A stretch of 64,000 nt of DNA from Chromatiales bacterium (ex Bugula neritina AB1) (lineage in GTDB: Bacteria > Pseudomonadota > Gammaproteobacteria > Granulosicoccales > Granulosicoccaceae): NCBI GenBank assembly GCA_001730015.1, contig MDLA01000091.1, positions 1-64,000 of the forward strand. Direction: 5' to 3'. The notes beneath the pieces are model-generated. The model was not told where the DNA came from. It searched no databases and saw only the letters and a list, made by a program, of their open reading frames with translations. The position numbers were made by a program, and so were the translations under genes. The number at the start of each line of letters is the position of its first letter. The stretch's first letter is position 1. Positions 1 to 8,811 of this stretch are shown piece by piece.

Positions 1-132
1 ATTCTCAACACTCTCCAGGCCCGGCGAAGTGTTTAAGTGACGATAGTAATTTGAACGGTTCAACCCCAGTAGTTCGCATTGCTGTACAATGCTCAGATCG
101 TGCTGCGGATCGATCAGCTGAGTCTTATTCAT
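1..132 (-). CDS. IS3-family transposase OrfB, N-terminal part only
   Basis: The first 44 codons of the second transposase frame are present. They begin with ATG at 132-130 and read MNKTQLIDPQHDLSIVQQCE, followed by LLGLNRSNYYR, which matches the start of IS3-family OrfB proteins upstream of their DDE integrase core. The ATG overlaps the end of orfA by 8 bp. The frame is +1 relative to orfA, so translational coupling through the overlap is at least as likely as programmed slippage on the A9 run (minus strand, 158-150). The catalytic residues lie outside the window, so activity cannot be judged. Confidence 0.8.
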   Translation of the reverse strand, partial: MNKTQLIDPQHDLSIVQQCELLGLNRSNYYRHLNTSPGLESVEN

Positions 133-421
133 CACTGAAATGCCCGGTGTTTTTTTTTAGGTAGTCCAACTGCATCTTCAATCGTCCAATCTCTTGATAC
201 AGCGGGGCCGTAAGCTCCTCTGGATCTTGAACTAACTGTTTTGGACCATTTCGAAAAGTATCGACCAAACCTTCCACTGCCTGCTTTTTCCAGCTACTGA
301 TTTGAGTCGGATGAATCTTAAATTGACTGGCCAATTCGCTGCTTGTACTCATTCCTTTAATTGCTGCTAATGAGACTCTGGCTTTGAATTCTGGAGCATG
401 TACTTTGCGCTTCTTTGTCAT
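125..421 (-). CDS. IS3-family transposase OrfA (HTH)
   Basis: About 98 residues starting MTKKRKVHAPEFKARVSLAA. This is the helix-turn-helix DNA-binding subunit of an IS3-family transposase, with FKIHPTQISSWKKQ as the recognition region and a C-terminal leucine-rich helix (LYQEIGRLKMQLDYLKK) of the kind that mediates OrfA/OrfAB oligomerisation. An in-frame ATG at 433 would add four residues (MVYV). I prefer 421 because family members start MTKKRK or similar. The gene is intact and lies just inside the element end. Confidence 0.85.
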   Translation of the reverse strand: MTKKRKVHAPEFKARVSLAAIKGMSTSSELASQFKIHPTQISSWKKQAVEGLVDTFRNGPKQLVQDPEELTAPLYQEIGRLKMQLDYLKKNTGHFSDE

Positions 422-442
422 GACGTATACCATTGTTAATAG

Positions 443-1945
443 CTAATTATCTGTCAAATTTCTTAGCTTAGGTACCTGTCTGATTTTTGGGGTCCACTTC
501 AGAACAATCGGTGCAGTGGCCACTTTATTTCCACTGCGGCTGGCTTTGGTAAGTGTTGCTAATCGTTTGCTGTTTGATGAAAGGTCGTATCCGATTGCCT
601 TTTCATTGCCTTCAACAGGTTCAACATAATAAACCGGAAAGTAATTTTCACGAGAACCAGCGGGTACCATCCTTCCTTCAGCATCCCGTTCTCGAATAAG
701 GTAACCTTCCAATCCGTCTTCCTGTGCCTGTATCTCGTGTTCGATTCGTTCGCTTATGGGTACATTTGGAATCCACTCCAGGGCATAAATATCAGGGTGG
801 CTGGCCAGATGAGGTGTTACAAAGGTTCGAAATTCCTGAAGATCGACGAAACCGGAGGCATCGTAGAACGCCTTTAAGGAATCTAACACCAGCAGGTCTC
901 CGTGAATTTTGTCGCTAAGGCGTTGAACCTGCTCTTTACTCTTAGCCAACAGCTCATTTTCAAGAGCCTCTTGCTGTACATTTCGAATCATCAGAAAAAC
1001 GGTTATGCTTGCCGTAATGCCCAGTGTTCCAACAGCAATCGGCAAGGCGTAGGCTCGACCAAATGCTACCTTCTCACCGGCGCCTTTCTCACGACTGGTC
1101 AGGCTACGGTATCCAACGATTGCAAATACCAAAAAGGACATCCCAAGTCCTGCGAGTAGCACAAGAAGAATCGTATTTCTGAGTGATCTTTCCTTGTCTT
1201 TAATAATCGCATCGTCGGTGATATAGATAAACGTCAGATTCGGATGTAACAACTCCAAAGAATCTTCACGCGCAATCTGGATATGGTCGACTTCAGTTTG
1301 AACAGTCGCATCCTCTTGCACCAACTTAAAAGCTACGTGGTCAAAAGACTGGGCGACAAATACCTGCTTTAGCGGTACCGTGACCTCAGCACTCAAGACA
1401 CCTTCAATTGAGTTGTTATAGGTGACTGGTATAGACATCTGAAAATTAAAAAAATCCCCTTCCTGGCTAAGCAGCTGGAAGTGATAAGGATTGACACCAT
1501 CAAGTAACTGATTAAACCATGTGTTTCCTTCGATGTAGGTTCCCTGGAAATCATGGGTGGTCTGGAGCAGAACAGAACCAGAAATATCCTGTAGTACCAG
1601 GCGTCCGCTGTTTCCACCAATGACTACGTTACTAAAAAGATCGATAAGCACCGGGTTATCGGCATCAGATAACATCGCGGCATTTACAAGGCTGGGAAAT
1701 TGCGCTAAGTCCCGCAGAATGGTTCTCTGACCATCAACGAAATTTGTAAACAGTTTCGCCTGTAATGCCAATTCGACCTGGATATCTTCGCTATACTGAG
1801 ATTCAAATAATTCATTCGCCTTGGGGATAATGATAAAGGCCGTGAGTATCATGGTGATCAGAAAAGAAGCGACGCCGAAAATAGAAAGGCTTCGCATCTC
1901 ACTGAGACTTGCCTTTGACTGATTATCAGTTCGGATACTCATCAC
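443..1945 (-). pseudogene. CHASE-domain membrane sensor, 3' end removed by the IS3 element
   Basis: The open frame gives 500 residues. Seen: a transmembrane helix at about 22-45 (FLITMILTAFIIIP), an extracytoplasmic Cache-like region to about 255, a second and third membrane helix at about 257-282 and 298-320, then a CHASE-type ligand domain at about 370-480 (HPDIYALEWIPNVP, ENYFPVYYVEP). The gene sequence ends at 497. The last 18 codons come from the IS terminus and leader. CHASE proteins normally continue into a third membrane pass and a cytoplasmic kinase or cyclase, none of which remains, so signalling output is lost. The start codon is 1 bp past the stop of the periplasmic binding protein, so the two formed an operon. 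Confidence 0.8.
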
Positions 1946-1946
1946 A

Positions 1947-3167
1947 TTATTCTGAGATCACGACTTCATTATTTTTTCCGTATTTACCCATACAGTAATT
2001 TCCGGCATCCAATGCCTCGTGAGCATTATAATTCGTCTCTTCATTAAACTCTGAGAATGGAGAATTATATGTCTTGATTAAACCTTTAACAGGTTGATCT
2101 ATGTTTTCCAATGCCAGGCGTATGGCCTTTCGATCTCGCTCCATATTCCCGGTTAGCCCAGTCTGCTCAATAGCCTGGATCAGGATTTTCGTTAAATCAT
2201 AGGCATGAATAAATCCTACAGCGGATTTTAAGTCGCTTGGTTCCTGGATCCGTCCATTAGTATGATGTGTTAAGTGAGTAAGTACCTGCTTTGCGAAATG
2301 ACTCTGTTCGGAATTGGTAAAGGAAAAACAGGTTTGAATAAAATGGAGGTCCAGCTGCTCTCTATCTTCTACCGTCACGACTTCGTGGAAATTGCCTCCG
2401 GTGATTCCCCAGTGACTCACAATCGGTATGCGGTTTTCGTCAGGTAAGGCTAACATTTCTTTAACTATGACTGCCCCTTCAATGGCGTTGCCCACGAAAA
2501 TAATGCAATCACTGCCTTTATTGATGATCTCTCGTAGCATGGTACGAGCTCCAATACTCTTTAGATTCCAACTGAATCGAGTTACCTCTGGAACCGCATG
2601 ATGATTCCGATCAAGAACCTTCGCCATGCTGCGTAAGTTGGAATCACCCCAGGGGGTTTTTTCGAGGAGTAAATGCGGACTTTTACAACCCTGATTATCC
2701 AGGGCGAAATTAATGATGACTGGTGCCGCCTGTGTGTCATCTACCGATAGACGAAAGATCCAGTTGTCCGCTGAGGGATAACGCGTAATTGGACCTCCAG
2801 CCGCCCATGGCACCAAAGTTAATGCCTCGTTCTCGTTGATAAAAGTTCTATTTTTTATCAAAGGAGGGGAGTGAATACCGGAATAGATGGCCAGTGCATT
2901 CGGATCATCGGTAAATTTCTGGTAATTGCGCTTGCTTCGGACCACGTTGCCACGATGGTCGAGATATTTGTAAACTACTTTAAAGCCTGAAATCTCGTTT
3001 CCGATCTCGTCGAACGCGATTTCAATACCGCTCTGAATGGCCTCAGATGACTCTCGGTGATTGGAAATATCGGCATCCTGGTAGATGTGAACGCTCCCAC
3101 CATTGGCCATTGCCTTCACAGGTGCAGATAGCAGCAAAATACCCAGAATAATATGCAGTTGTTTCAT
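1947..3167 (-). CDS. periplasmic binding protein (Peripla_BP, branched-chain amino acid/urea type)
   Basis: 406 residues with a signal peptide (MKQLHIILGILLLSAPVKAMA) and the two-lobed type 1 periplasmic-binding fold used by Liv/Urt-type receptors: SGIEIAFDEIGNEISGFKV near the start, SGIHSPPLIKNRTFINENEA, and IPIVSHWGITGG in the second lobe. No ABC permease or ATPase is nearby. Instead the gene runs directly into a CHASE membrane sensor 1 bp downstream. That pairing suggests a receptor that presented its ligand to the membrane sensor rather than to a transporter. The sensor is now truncated, so this protein may be an orphan. The ligand is unknown. Confidence 0.75.
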   Translation of the reverse strand: MKQLHIILGILLLSAPVKAMANGGSVHIYQDADISNHRESSEAIQSGIEIAFDEIGNEISGFKVVYKYLDHRGNVVRSKRNYQKFTDDPNALAIYSGIHSPPLIKNRTFINENEALTLVPWAAGGPITRYPSADNWIFRLSVDDTQAAPVIINFALDNQGCKSPHLLLEKTPWGDSNLRSMAKVLDRNHHAVPEVTRFSWNLKSIGARTMLREIINKGSDCIIFVGNAIEGAVIVKEMLALPDENRIPIVSHWGITGGNFHEVVTVEDREQLDLHFIQTCFSFTNSEQSHFAKQVLTHLTHHTNGRIQEPSDLKSAVGFIHAYDLTKILIQAIEQTGLTGNMERDRKAIRLALENIDQPVKGLIKTYNSPFSEFNEETNYNAHEALDAGNYCMGKYGKNNEVVISE

Positions 3168-3806
3168 CTACGCCTTCCTTAGCGAATAATTCCAGTTTTG
3201 GTCCATAAGGCGTGCGGCAACAGAGAGTTTGCCCATCCTGCTTGCCATCTTGTCCCGGCTCAGGCGCTGACATTCGTTACGTGGAGCGTTTGTGCCCCAT
3301 GTCAGAACCAAAACTTTGTCGACATACAGGTAAATTCTTTACTGCCGATCGCTTAGCCCCGCAGTTACGAGGGTGTAAATAATAAATTCACGAGAATGGC
3401 GGTGGCTTCCCGATGAAATCATATTCCCTTGAAAGTACAGGAGGGGCATTCGAAGCAGAAGCGAGGCTTACAGGTAATAGTACATGCATCCTGATTATTG
3501 ATGCCCCTCATGCACTTAGGTCAGACCGTTTAAATGATAATTCTCTGAACGTCAGTGAACAACCAGTAGCCGATTCAATCGGAGTATGCAGATTTCCCGC
3601 CAATAGGCATTGTGAATTTCTCTCGATTAACCTTTGAAGGAGTGATGGATTTCGCCATCGCAGATGAAGGATATCTCTAAAGTCATTCAACTGGCAGCCG
3701 ATACCCTGCCTCGTGACATTTGCAGCAAGGATTGCTGTACTCGATGGAGAGGCGGGAATGCCGTCCATCAATAGACCCATAAAAACAAAAAAACAGGGAT
3801 AGTTAC
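3168..3806. other. divergent intergenic region
   Basis: About 640 bp separate the divergent binding-protein and receiver genes. Short open frames on both strands (for example 3413-3637 plus, 3508-3852 minus) have no recognisable product and no good ribosome-binding site. The region probably holds the two divergent promoters. I could not place -35/-10 boxes with confidence. Confidence 0.4.
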
Positions 3807-4172
3807 ATGAAAGTTCTGCTTGTCGAAGATGACAAAAAGCTTGCTTTAGCACTGAGCATGCGACTGAAATCCAACGGGTATATGGTCAATTCGGCTCCTG
3901 ATGCCATTACTGCCATGTCCAGTGCGGTGAGACTCCAGCCCAACGTTGTGATTATCGATATTAATTTACCCGGTGGTGATGGTTTCATGGTGGCGGAGCG
4001 CCTAATGTCTTCTCCGGATACAAACTCAATTCCCTATATATTCATGACCGCCAGCAAGAAAGAAGAGTTTAAGCAAAAGGCACTTCGTATGGGGGCGCTT
4101 GGATTCCTCGAGAAACCCTTTTACTCAACACAGCTGACTGATCTGATAAACAGTGGTGCTCAGAGTGACTGA
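3807..4172 (+). CDS. stand-alone response-regulator receiver protein
   Basis: 121 residues forming a single CheY-like receiver domain and nothing else. Acidic pocket D8-D9 (LLVEDD), phospho-acceptor D51 in VVIIDINLPGGDG, switch threonine in IFMTAS and the conserved lysine in LEKPF are all present, so it should be phosphorylatable. It has no output domain and must act through protein contacts or as a phosphorelay intermediate. It is the first gene of a tightly packed plus-strand cluster: the next gene starts within its last codons. A second, similar receiver (5687-6100) ends the cluster, suggesting duplication. Confidence 0.9.
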   Translation: MKVLLVEDDKKLALALSMRLKSNGYMVNSAPDAITAMSSAVRLQPNVVIIDINLPGGDGFMVAERLMSSPDTNSIPYIFMTASKKEEFKQKALRMGALGFLEKPFYSTQLTDLINSGAQSD

Positions 4173-4470
4173 GCAGGAGAGCCCCAATGGGGATAATGAG
4201 ATTCTAAACAGAAAATTACGCCATGACTTGCAAGCGCAACTAATTAACATGAAAGGTTTCTGCGGAGAAATCGAAAGAGCTGCCAGCGAACTGATGATCT
4301 ATCAGAAAAGTGACTCTTGCCAGAACACAGAATATACCGAAAATCTGGAAAGGGTGATCACCGACGATATACTTCCCTGTATTAAGTTCCTTTCCATTTC
4401 TACAGAGAAGCTGGATCAATTGATTGTCGGGCTCTGTAGCTCTGTAATAAATGTTGAGAAGCAAGCGTGA
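4165..4470 (+). CDS. small helical protein with an H-box-like motif (DHp-like, no kinase domain)
   Basis: 101 residues from GTG at 4165, which overlaps the previous stop by 8 bp. A GTG at 4153 would add four residues. The N-terminal part (LNRKLRHDLQAQLINMKGF, His at about residue 20) looks like the H-box and first helix of a histidine-kinase DHp domain, followed by a second long helix (DDILPCIKFLSISTEKLDQLI). There is no ATP-binding domain. Gene position between a receiver and a receiver-kinase suggests a phosphotransfer or dimerisation partner of the Spo0B/Hpt kind. This is inference from motif and context, as I do not recognise a named family. It ends in a 4-bp GTGA overlap with the next gene. 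Confidence 0.6.
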   Translation: MTEQESPNGDNEILNRKLRHDLQAQLINMKGFCGEIERAASELMIYQKSDSCQNTEYTENLERVITDDILPCIKFLSISTEKLDQLIVGLCSSVINVEKQA

Positions 4471-5669
4471 GTAATGCTGCGTATCAATTATTGGAGGGTA
4501 CCGCCGAGGACACGGCCGTACCTATACCCGCAAACATTCTAATTGTTGATGACGACTTAGCGTACGCCCATCTCGTGTCCCGTTATGCGACTCAGCAATA
4601 TCGATATGCGATGATTGATATCTGTAACAATTCAAAGGAGGCTATAGATCATTGTCTATCAAAGCAATATGACGTTTTACTGATTGACTATAATTTGCCT
4701 GACCTCACGGGCTCCAAATTTCTGCATAAGCTGCAATCGGAAATCGACGATCTGCCTCCCCCGGCAATAGTACTGACAGCAGAGGGTGGTGCCTCAGCCG
4801 CCGGCGAGGCTCTCAGGGCCAACGCCTACGATTTTCTCCCGAAACAGCTTGTCAACAGAGATTCACTTGGCCGGTCGATGAAAAATGCAATAATAAAGCA
4901 TGGTCTGCAACGGTCAATACGCCTTCGAACCATAGAGCTGGAGCAGGCTAACCGAACATTGCAGGAAAAAAGCCGTGAAATCAGAGATTTCTATCAAACG
5001 GTCTCTCATGAAGTCAAGACTCCGCTGGCCGCCAATCAGGAATTTGTTTCACTGGTGCGTGACGAGGTGCTTGGTCCAATAACTGATGAGCAAGCCGAGG
5101 CCCTCGACTATGCTCTGGCTAGCTGTAATCAAATATCTACACACTTTAATGATCTGGTGGAAATGACTCGGTTGGATGCAGGTAAAGTCACACTGCATAA
5201 AAAGTGGATCAGTGTTGCTTGTCTGCTAAAAAGAACTATGGCTTCCTGTGCCCGTGCGATCGAAGAGCGAGGAACTAATGTTGTCGTACTGCCGTGCGAC
5301 AGCGAAGCATGTGATCTTCACGTAGATGGAGACAGGATCATTCAGGTGCTCTCCAATCTTCTCTCGAATGCAATTAAATACACCGATCCTGACGGAGATA
5401 TAGAAATATCTATCGACAATAATGATATCACTATACGATTTTGCGTGAGGGATTCAGGATGTGGCATTGATGAGAAATACACCAACAGTATTTTCAATCG
5501 TCTATACCAGGTTACCGAAATGAACCATGAACACTCCGGAGCAGGCCTGGGCCTGGGGCTAAGCATTGCACGTGAATTAGTGGTTCTTCATGAGGGAAAG
5601 ATTTGGGTGGAGAGTGAGATCGGTATCGGTAGTCGATTCTATGTAGAGTTACCTCGCCTTAAAATGTAA
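4467..5669 (+). CDS. receiver-histidine kinase hybrid
   Basis: 400 residues, soluble, with no membrane segments. The order is an N-terminal receiver (acidic D28-D30, phospho-acceptor D74 in LLIDYNLPD, PK at FLPKQ), a coiled coil at about 150-178 (LEQANRTLQEKSREIRDF), a HisKA domain with H181 in VSHEVKTPL, then HATPase_c with N-box (SNLLSNAIKYT), G1 (DSGCGI) and G2 (GAGLGLGLSIA). All catalytic boxes are present. The kinase is likely controlled by phosphorylation of its own N-terminal receiver. Start is the GTG at 4467 inside the GTGA overlap with the upstream gene, so the cluster is translationally coupled. Confidence 0.9.
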   Translation: MSNAAYQLLEGTAEDTAVPIPANILIVDDDLAYAHLVSRYATQQYRYAMIDICNNSKEAIDHCLSKQYDVLLIDYNLPDLTGSKFLHKLQSEIDDLPPPAIVLTAEGGASAAGEALRANAYDFLPKQLVNRDSLGRSMKNAIIKHGLQRSIRLRTIELEQANRTLQEKSREIRDFYQTVSHEVKTPLAANQEFVSLVRDEVLGPITDEQAEALDYALASCNQISTHFNDLVEMTRLDAGKVTLHKKWISVACLLKRTMASCARAIEERGTNVVVLPCDSEACDLHVDGDRIIQVLSNLLSNAIKYTDPDGDIEISIDNNDITIRFCVRDSGCGIDEKYTNSIFNRLYQVTEMNHEHSGAGLGLGLSIARELVVLHEGKIWVESEIGIGSRFYVELPRLKM

Positions 5670-5686
5670 CTATGGAGGGAATCGCC

Positions 5687-6100
5687 ATGAAGACAAAAGT
5701 GCTTTTGGTGGAAGATAACGTGCCCCTTGCGCTAGCTCTGAAAATACGACTTAGCGCGATGGGTTATAACCTGATTACCGCGGAGAATGTTGCATCCGCA
5801 ATGTCGATGATAGCAAATCGAAAGCCGGATTTATCCCTGATAGATATAAATCTCCCGGATGGAACTGGCTTTTCACTAGCAAAGCAAATCAAGAATAATC
5901 CGAATATTCCCGAGATACCAGTGGTTTTTATTAGTGCCAATGGGAACTCGGATTATAGAGAGAAATCGATATTGTATTCGTCGGCGCCATTACTTGAGAA
6001 ACCATTCAGTGCGGCTCAGTTAATCAAAGCTCTGGAATTCACCCAGCACACAACAGCGCTTTGGAGAGACAACTCTGTGGAAACCCGCAGAGGCCATTAA
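5687..6100 (+). CDS. stand-alone response-regulator receiver protein
   Basis: 137 residues from the ATG at 5687. I chose it because a strong Shine-Dalgarno GGAGG (5674-5678) sits 8 nt upstream. The ATG at 5672 would place that site inside the coding region. Single receiver domain: E9-D10, phospho-acceptor D53 in LSLIDINLPDG, FISAN switch, LEKPF lysine, and a short charged tail. It is clearly paralogous to the receiver at 3807-4172 (same LLVEDxxxLALAL start and IDINLP core). It lies 17 bp after the hybrid kinase and is its probable target. Confidence 0.9.
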   Translation: MKTKVLLVEDNVPLALALKIRLSAMGYNLITAENVASAMSMIANRKPDLSLIDINLPDGTGFSLAKQIKNNPNIPEIPVVFISANGNSDYREKSILYSSAPLLEKPFSAAQLIKALEFTQHTTALWRDNSVETRRGH

Positions 6101-6224
6101 TCTCTTGTTGGCATTCTGATAAGACGCAAAATCAAAAACAATAATAGTCACAGGTTTGCCCCTGCTATAGGTGAGCCGCTTGTACTCGTCGTCTCCGATG
6201 CGTCAATAGATTGAGGTTATATTT

Positions 6225-7625
6225 ATGAAGAACTGTAATCCGTGTGGAGCATGGAGGCTTCACCTGAACCTGATATTCATATTGGGGGTAACTACATCAT
6301 CACAGGCTCTGGCAATAGAGAAAGCGGGGTATCATGTCTCTGTAACTGAAAGCCAACGTACTCGCGCCACTTTCGCATTCCGGAACGGCGAGGTTCACAC
6401 ACGCACTGTCGAACACATTGGTCCCCATGCGATTGCCGAGAGCGATATGATTGTTGGTTGGGCTGAAGATCTGTTCGAAAATTCCGGCAGGCGTTTAGTC
6501 AAAGGCGTGATTAATAGTTCCTACGGTCAGACCTGGCCAAACGGGGTCGTCCCCTACCGCATTAATCCCGAGTTATCTGAATCAGTCGTAGAGAATATTC
6601 TGGGGGCAGTTGATCACTGGAATTCGATTGGCGCGATCACTATGGTGGAGCGTACTGCGTCAAAAGCGGCTATTTACCCTGACTATATCGAGTTTGTGGA
6701 CTCAAGTCGCTGTGCAAGCTGGATAGGCTTTCAGGCAGCCGGGATGCAGAAAATATATACCGGCGATAATTGTAGCGAAGGTAGCATGATTCATGAAATC
6801 GGCCATTCACTCGGATTGCTTCATGAACACACAAGGCCTGATCGCGACAACTTTGTGATTATCCATTGGGATCGAATCATGACAAATATGGAACCCAATT
6901 TTGAGATTATGCCCGGTAGTGAATCGCTGGGTTCCTACGACTACGGGTCGATAATGCACTATGGCGCGAGTTTCTTCAGTGTCGATGGCAGGCCAACGAT
7001 AGAACCGATTCAAGCCACCACGGAAACTATTGGACAACGTATCTCTACCAGTGCCGGAGACAAACAATCAGTTATTAATCTATACAAAAGTGATTTGTCT
7101 TTAGTGTCAAATACGGTAGAACAGCCAGTTAGCGTCGGGAGTCCCATTGAAGTAAATCTGCATGTGACCAACAATTCCACTGTGGGTGCAAATTCTCTTC
7201 AGGTAGTGATGCCTGTGCCTGCCAGTTCATTGTTGTTGTCATATTCAGCGGCCGAATGGAGCTGTTCACAGCGGGGAATAGGAGCTAATATTGTCTGCAA
7301 TTCGCCGGTATTGGTCGGCGGCGCTGACACCTCGTTTGGGATAACTGTCTCTACAGATAGTACATCTACTGGTCATTTATTTTTCGATAGCACACTGACG
7401 AGTCGAACCCCGGATACAGACATGAGTGATAATCATGATTCAGCGGTAGTTAACATTGATGGCGGCACGCCAGTAGTGGCAGCTGCCAAGCGACAAGTGA
7501 GTAACAGCAATCCTGCATCAAGTGGTAATACGGTGCCACTTTCTGGCGGTAGTGGTGCATTTAACTGGCTATATCTTGGCTTTCTACTGGTACTGTTCCC
7601 ATTTATTCGTGTAAATGATTTTTAG
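6225..7625 (+). CDS. secreted astacin-type (M12A) zinc metalloprotease
   Basis: 466 residues. A signal peptide (about 1-30) and propeptide-like region precede an astacin catalytic domain (about 100-285). The zinc motif HEIGHSLGLLHEHTRPDRD has ligands H190, H194 and H200, and the Met-turn SIMHYG follows. A conserved-repeat (DUF11-like) Ig domain comes next (about 295-410, VTNNSTVGANSLQVVMPVP). The tail has a Gly/Ser stretch, a hydrophobic helix and an Arg (SGGSGAFNWLYLGFLLVLF), resembling GlyGly-CTERM-type sorting tails, so the enzyme may be anchored transiently before release. It probably degrades extracellular protein. A GAGG site lies about 9 nt before the ATG. The gene stands alone. Confidence 0.88.
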   Translation: MKNCNPCGAWRLHLNLIFILGVTTSSQALAIEKAGYHVSVTESQRTRATFAFRNGEVHTRTVEHIGPHAIAESDMIVGWAEDLFENSGRRLVKGVINSSYGQTWPNGVVPYRINPELSESVVENILGAVDHWNSIGAITMVERTASKAAIYPDYIEFVDSSRCASWIGFQAAGMQKIYTGDNCSEGSMIHEIGHSLGLLHEHTRPDRDNFVIIHWDRIMTNMEPNFEIMPGSESLGSYDYGSIMHYGASFFSVDGRPTIEPIQATTETIGQRISTSAGDKQSVINLYKSDLSLVSNTVEQPVSVGSPIEVNLHVTNNSTVGANSLQVVMPVPASSLLLSYSAAEWSCSQRGIGANIVCNSPVLVGGADTSFGITVSTDSTSTGHLFFDSTLTSRTPDTDMSDNHDSAVVNIDGGTPVVAAAKRQVSNSNPASSGNTVPLSGGSGAFNWLYLGFLLVLFPFIRVNDF

Positions 7626-7659
7626 GAGTGATCACGATGATATTGCAACTGATTAAACA

Positions 7660-8258
7660 TTAACCGAGAGTGAAACAGACTGCCTCAGATTTTTCTGAGC
7701 TGTCTGATCCCCGGTAAGCCTGAACTCTAAAACATCCGCCTTCGGAAGTATCGGTGATGTTGAGATCGTCAATAAGGTTATAGACTACGTGAGGTGCTGA
7801 ACCATTGAGACTTGTTACGCTCAACTCTGTAATCATGGTAGAAGTGAATGCATTCTCATCGGGCCCAAAAAATATCCGATAGCCATTGATACCTTCACTG
7901 TGCGGATTCGCAGGCCAGCTCAATCGCAGTGCGTTGCTATCGTTGCAGGAAGCACAAGTAATATTGAACTCGATACTTGCTACCGAAGTTTCGCCATTCT
8001 AATTGTTAATGCGGTAGAGAATGGAGTCAGAGCCGGAGAAATTTTGCGGCGCAGCGTATACAATGATTCCGTCGTCAACAGCGTCAATGGTCCCCTGGGT
8101 GGGGTGTACGTGAATGCTTAACTGCACATCTGTAGGGTCGGTAAATTGACAAATGCCTCTTGGCCAGATTCATTAACAAAGAACGGTGCTGCTGAGTTTG
8201 GCGTATATGGCATGCTATCGAAAAACAGGACTTCGATCCCCGGAATTAGCCTTATCAT
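7660..8258 (-). pseudogene. decayed Ig/cadherin-like plus FN3-like surface protein fragment
   Basis: Reading the minus strand from ATG 8258 gives NSAAPFFVNESGQEAFVNLP, then a frameshift near 8140, then TDVQLSIHVHPTQGTIDAVD and DGIIVYAAPQNFSGSDSILY, typical of bacterial Ig/cadherin-like repeats. An in-frame TAG at 8001-7999 interrupts it. The same frame continues as NGETSVASIEFNITCASC, LSWPANPHSEGINGYRIFFG and GGCFRVQAYRGSD, an FN3-like domain, to the stop at 7660. Only the last 87 codons form an intact ATG-initiated frame. The fragment is what remains of a larger adhesin-like or surface protein and is unlikely to be functional. Confidence 0.6.
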
Positions 8259-8296
8259 TCAAGGCCATACAACAATTCTCGGGGCCAAAGTCAAAT

Positions 8297-8386
8297 TGGC
8301 GGAGAGAGAGGGATTCGAACCCTCGAAACGTTTAACCGTTTACACACTTTCCAGGCGTGCTCCTTCAGCCACTCGGACACCTCTCC
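8297..8386 (-). tRNA. tRNA-Ser (anticodon GGA)
   Basis: The minus strand reads a complete 90-nt class II tRNA. The acceptor stem starts GGAGAGG at 8386, the D-arm contains GAGTGGCTGAAGGAGC, the anticodon loop CTGGAAAG gives anticodon GGA (8352-8350), a long variable arm (GTAAACGGTTAAACGT) is characteristic of tRNA-Ser, the T-arm is GGTTCGAATCC, and the 3' acceptor ends with discriminator G and an encoded CCA. Confidence 0.97.
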
Positions 8387-8430
8387 TGAACTTTTGCTTT
8401 ATAACTTACCTCAAGCCTGCGTATTCAGGC

Positions 8431-8763
8431 CTAATGACTTCCACCTCCCTTTGGAGTATAGATCGGGGAGGGAAATGCTGAGACATTGTTTGAAACGTCG
8501 GCAATCTTTGGAGTACCTCGCTTCTCTACTTCATCAATGCGTATCACAGCATGCATCGGGATAATGGTCTGCGTTACCCCTTCGAATTCACTTTTTAGCC
8601 GCTCTTCCGACGGGTCTACCACGACAGTAGTGTGCTCGTCGAATAAAAGCCCCTCTAAAACCACAAACCCGTACAATTCACCTTGAAAGACATCTTGGGC
8701 GTAGAGTTCGTATATTTTATCCTGGTTGATAAAGCGGACTCGATATACGTGTTCTTTTGCCAT
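8431..8763 (-). CDS. DUF1820 family protein
   Basis: 110 residues, [20 protein letters not shown] at the N-terminus, then [32 protein letters not shown] and [17 protein letters not shown]. These are the conserved blocks of the DUF1820 family of small cytosolic proteins, common in Gammaproteobacteria. The function is unknown. The C-terminal 20 residues ([16 protein letters not shown]) look disordered. The gene lies immediately upstream of the tRNA-Ser on the same strand and appears monocistronic. Confidence 0.85.
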   Translation of the reverse strand: MAKEHVYRVRFINQDKIYELYAQDVFQGELYGFVVLEGLLFDEHTTVVVDPSEERLKSEFEGVTQTIIPMHAVIRIDEVEKRGTPKIADVSNNVSAFPSPIYTPKGGGSH

Positions 8764-8811
8764 TTAATTTGTGGTATTTACAGTTTCGTTCGACGACCGC
8801 CAGTCGCACTT

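Larger units (their letters stand above)
1..496 (-). mobile_element. IS3-family insertion sequence, left part in window
   Basis: The minus strand carries the terminal inverted repeat TGGACCCCAAAAATCAGACA starting at 496, then a leader of about 60 bp, orfA, and the start of orfB, which leaves the window at base 1. This layout and the TGGACCCC terminus are typical of IS3-family elements. The boundary at 496 is set by the point where the sensor protein encoded at 497-1945 stops looking like a CHASE domain. The other end, and therefore the target duplication, lies outside the window. Confidence 0.85.

Noticed and set aside
150..158. A9 slippery run (minus strand) for programmed -1 frameshifting between orfA and orfB
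   Set aside because: orfB is in the +1 frame relative to orfA and has its own ATG overlapping the orfA end, so a simple -1 slip would not join the frames.
3413..3637. 74-codon plus-strand frame in the divergent region
   Set aside because: No recognisable protein features and no ribosome-binding site; another frame of the opposite strand covers part of it with equal weakness.
8146..8481. 111-codon plus-strand frame
   Set aside because: It runs through the tRNA-Ser gene on the opposite strand and overlaps both DUF1820 and the decayed Ig-like gene, so it is a chance frame.
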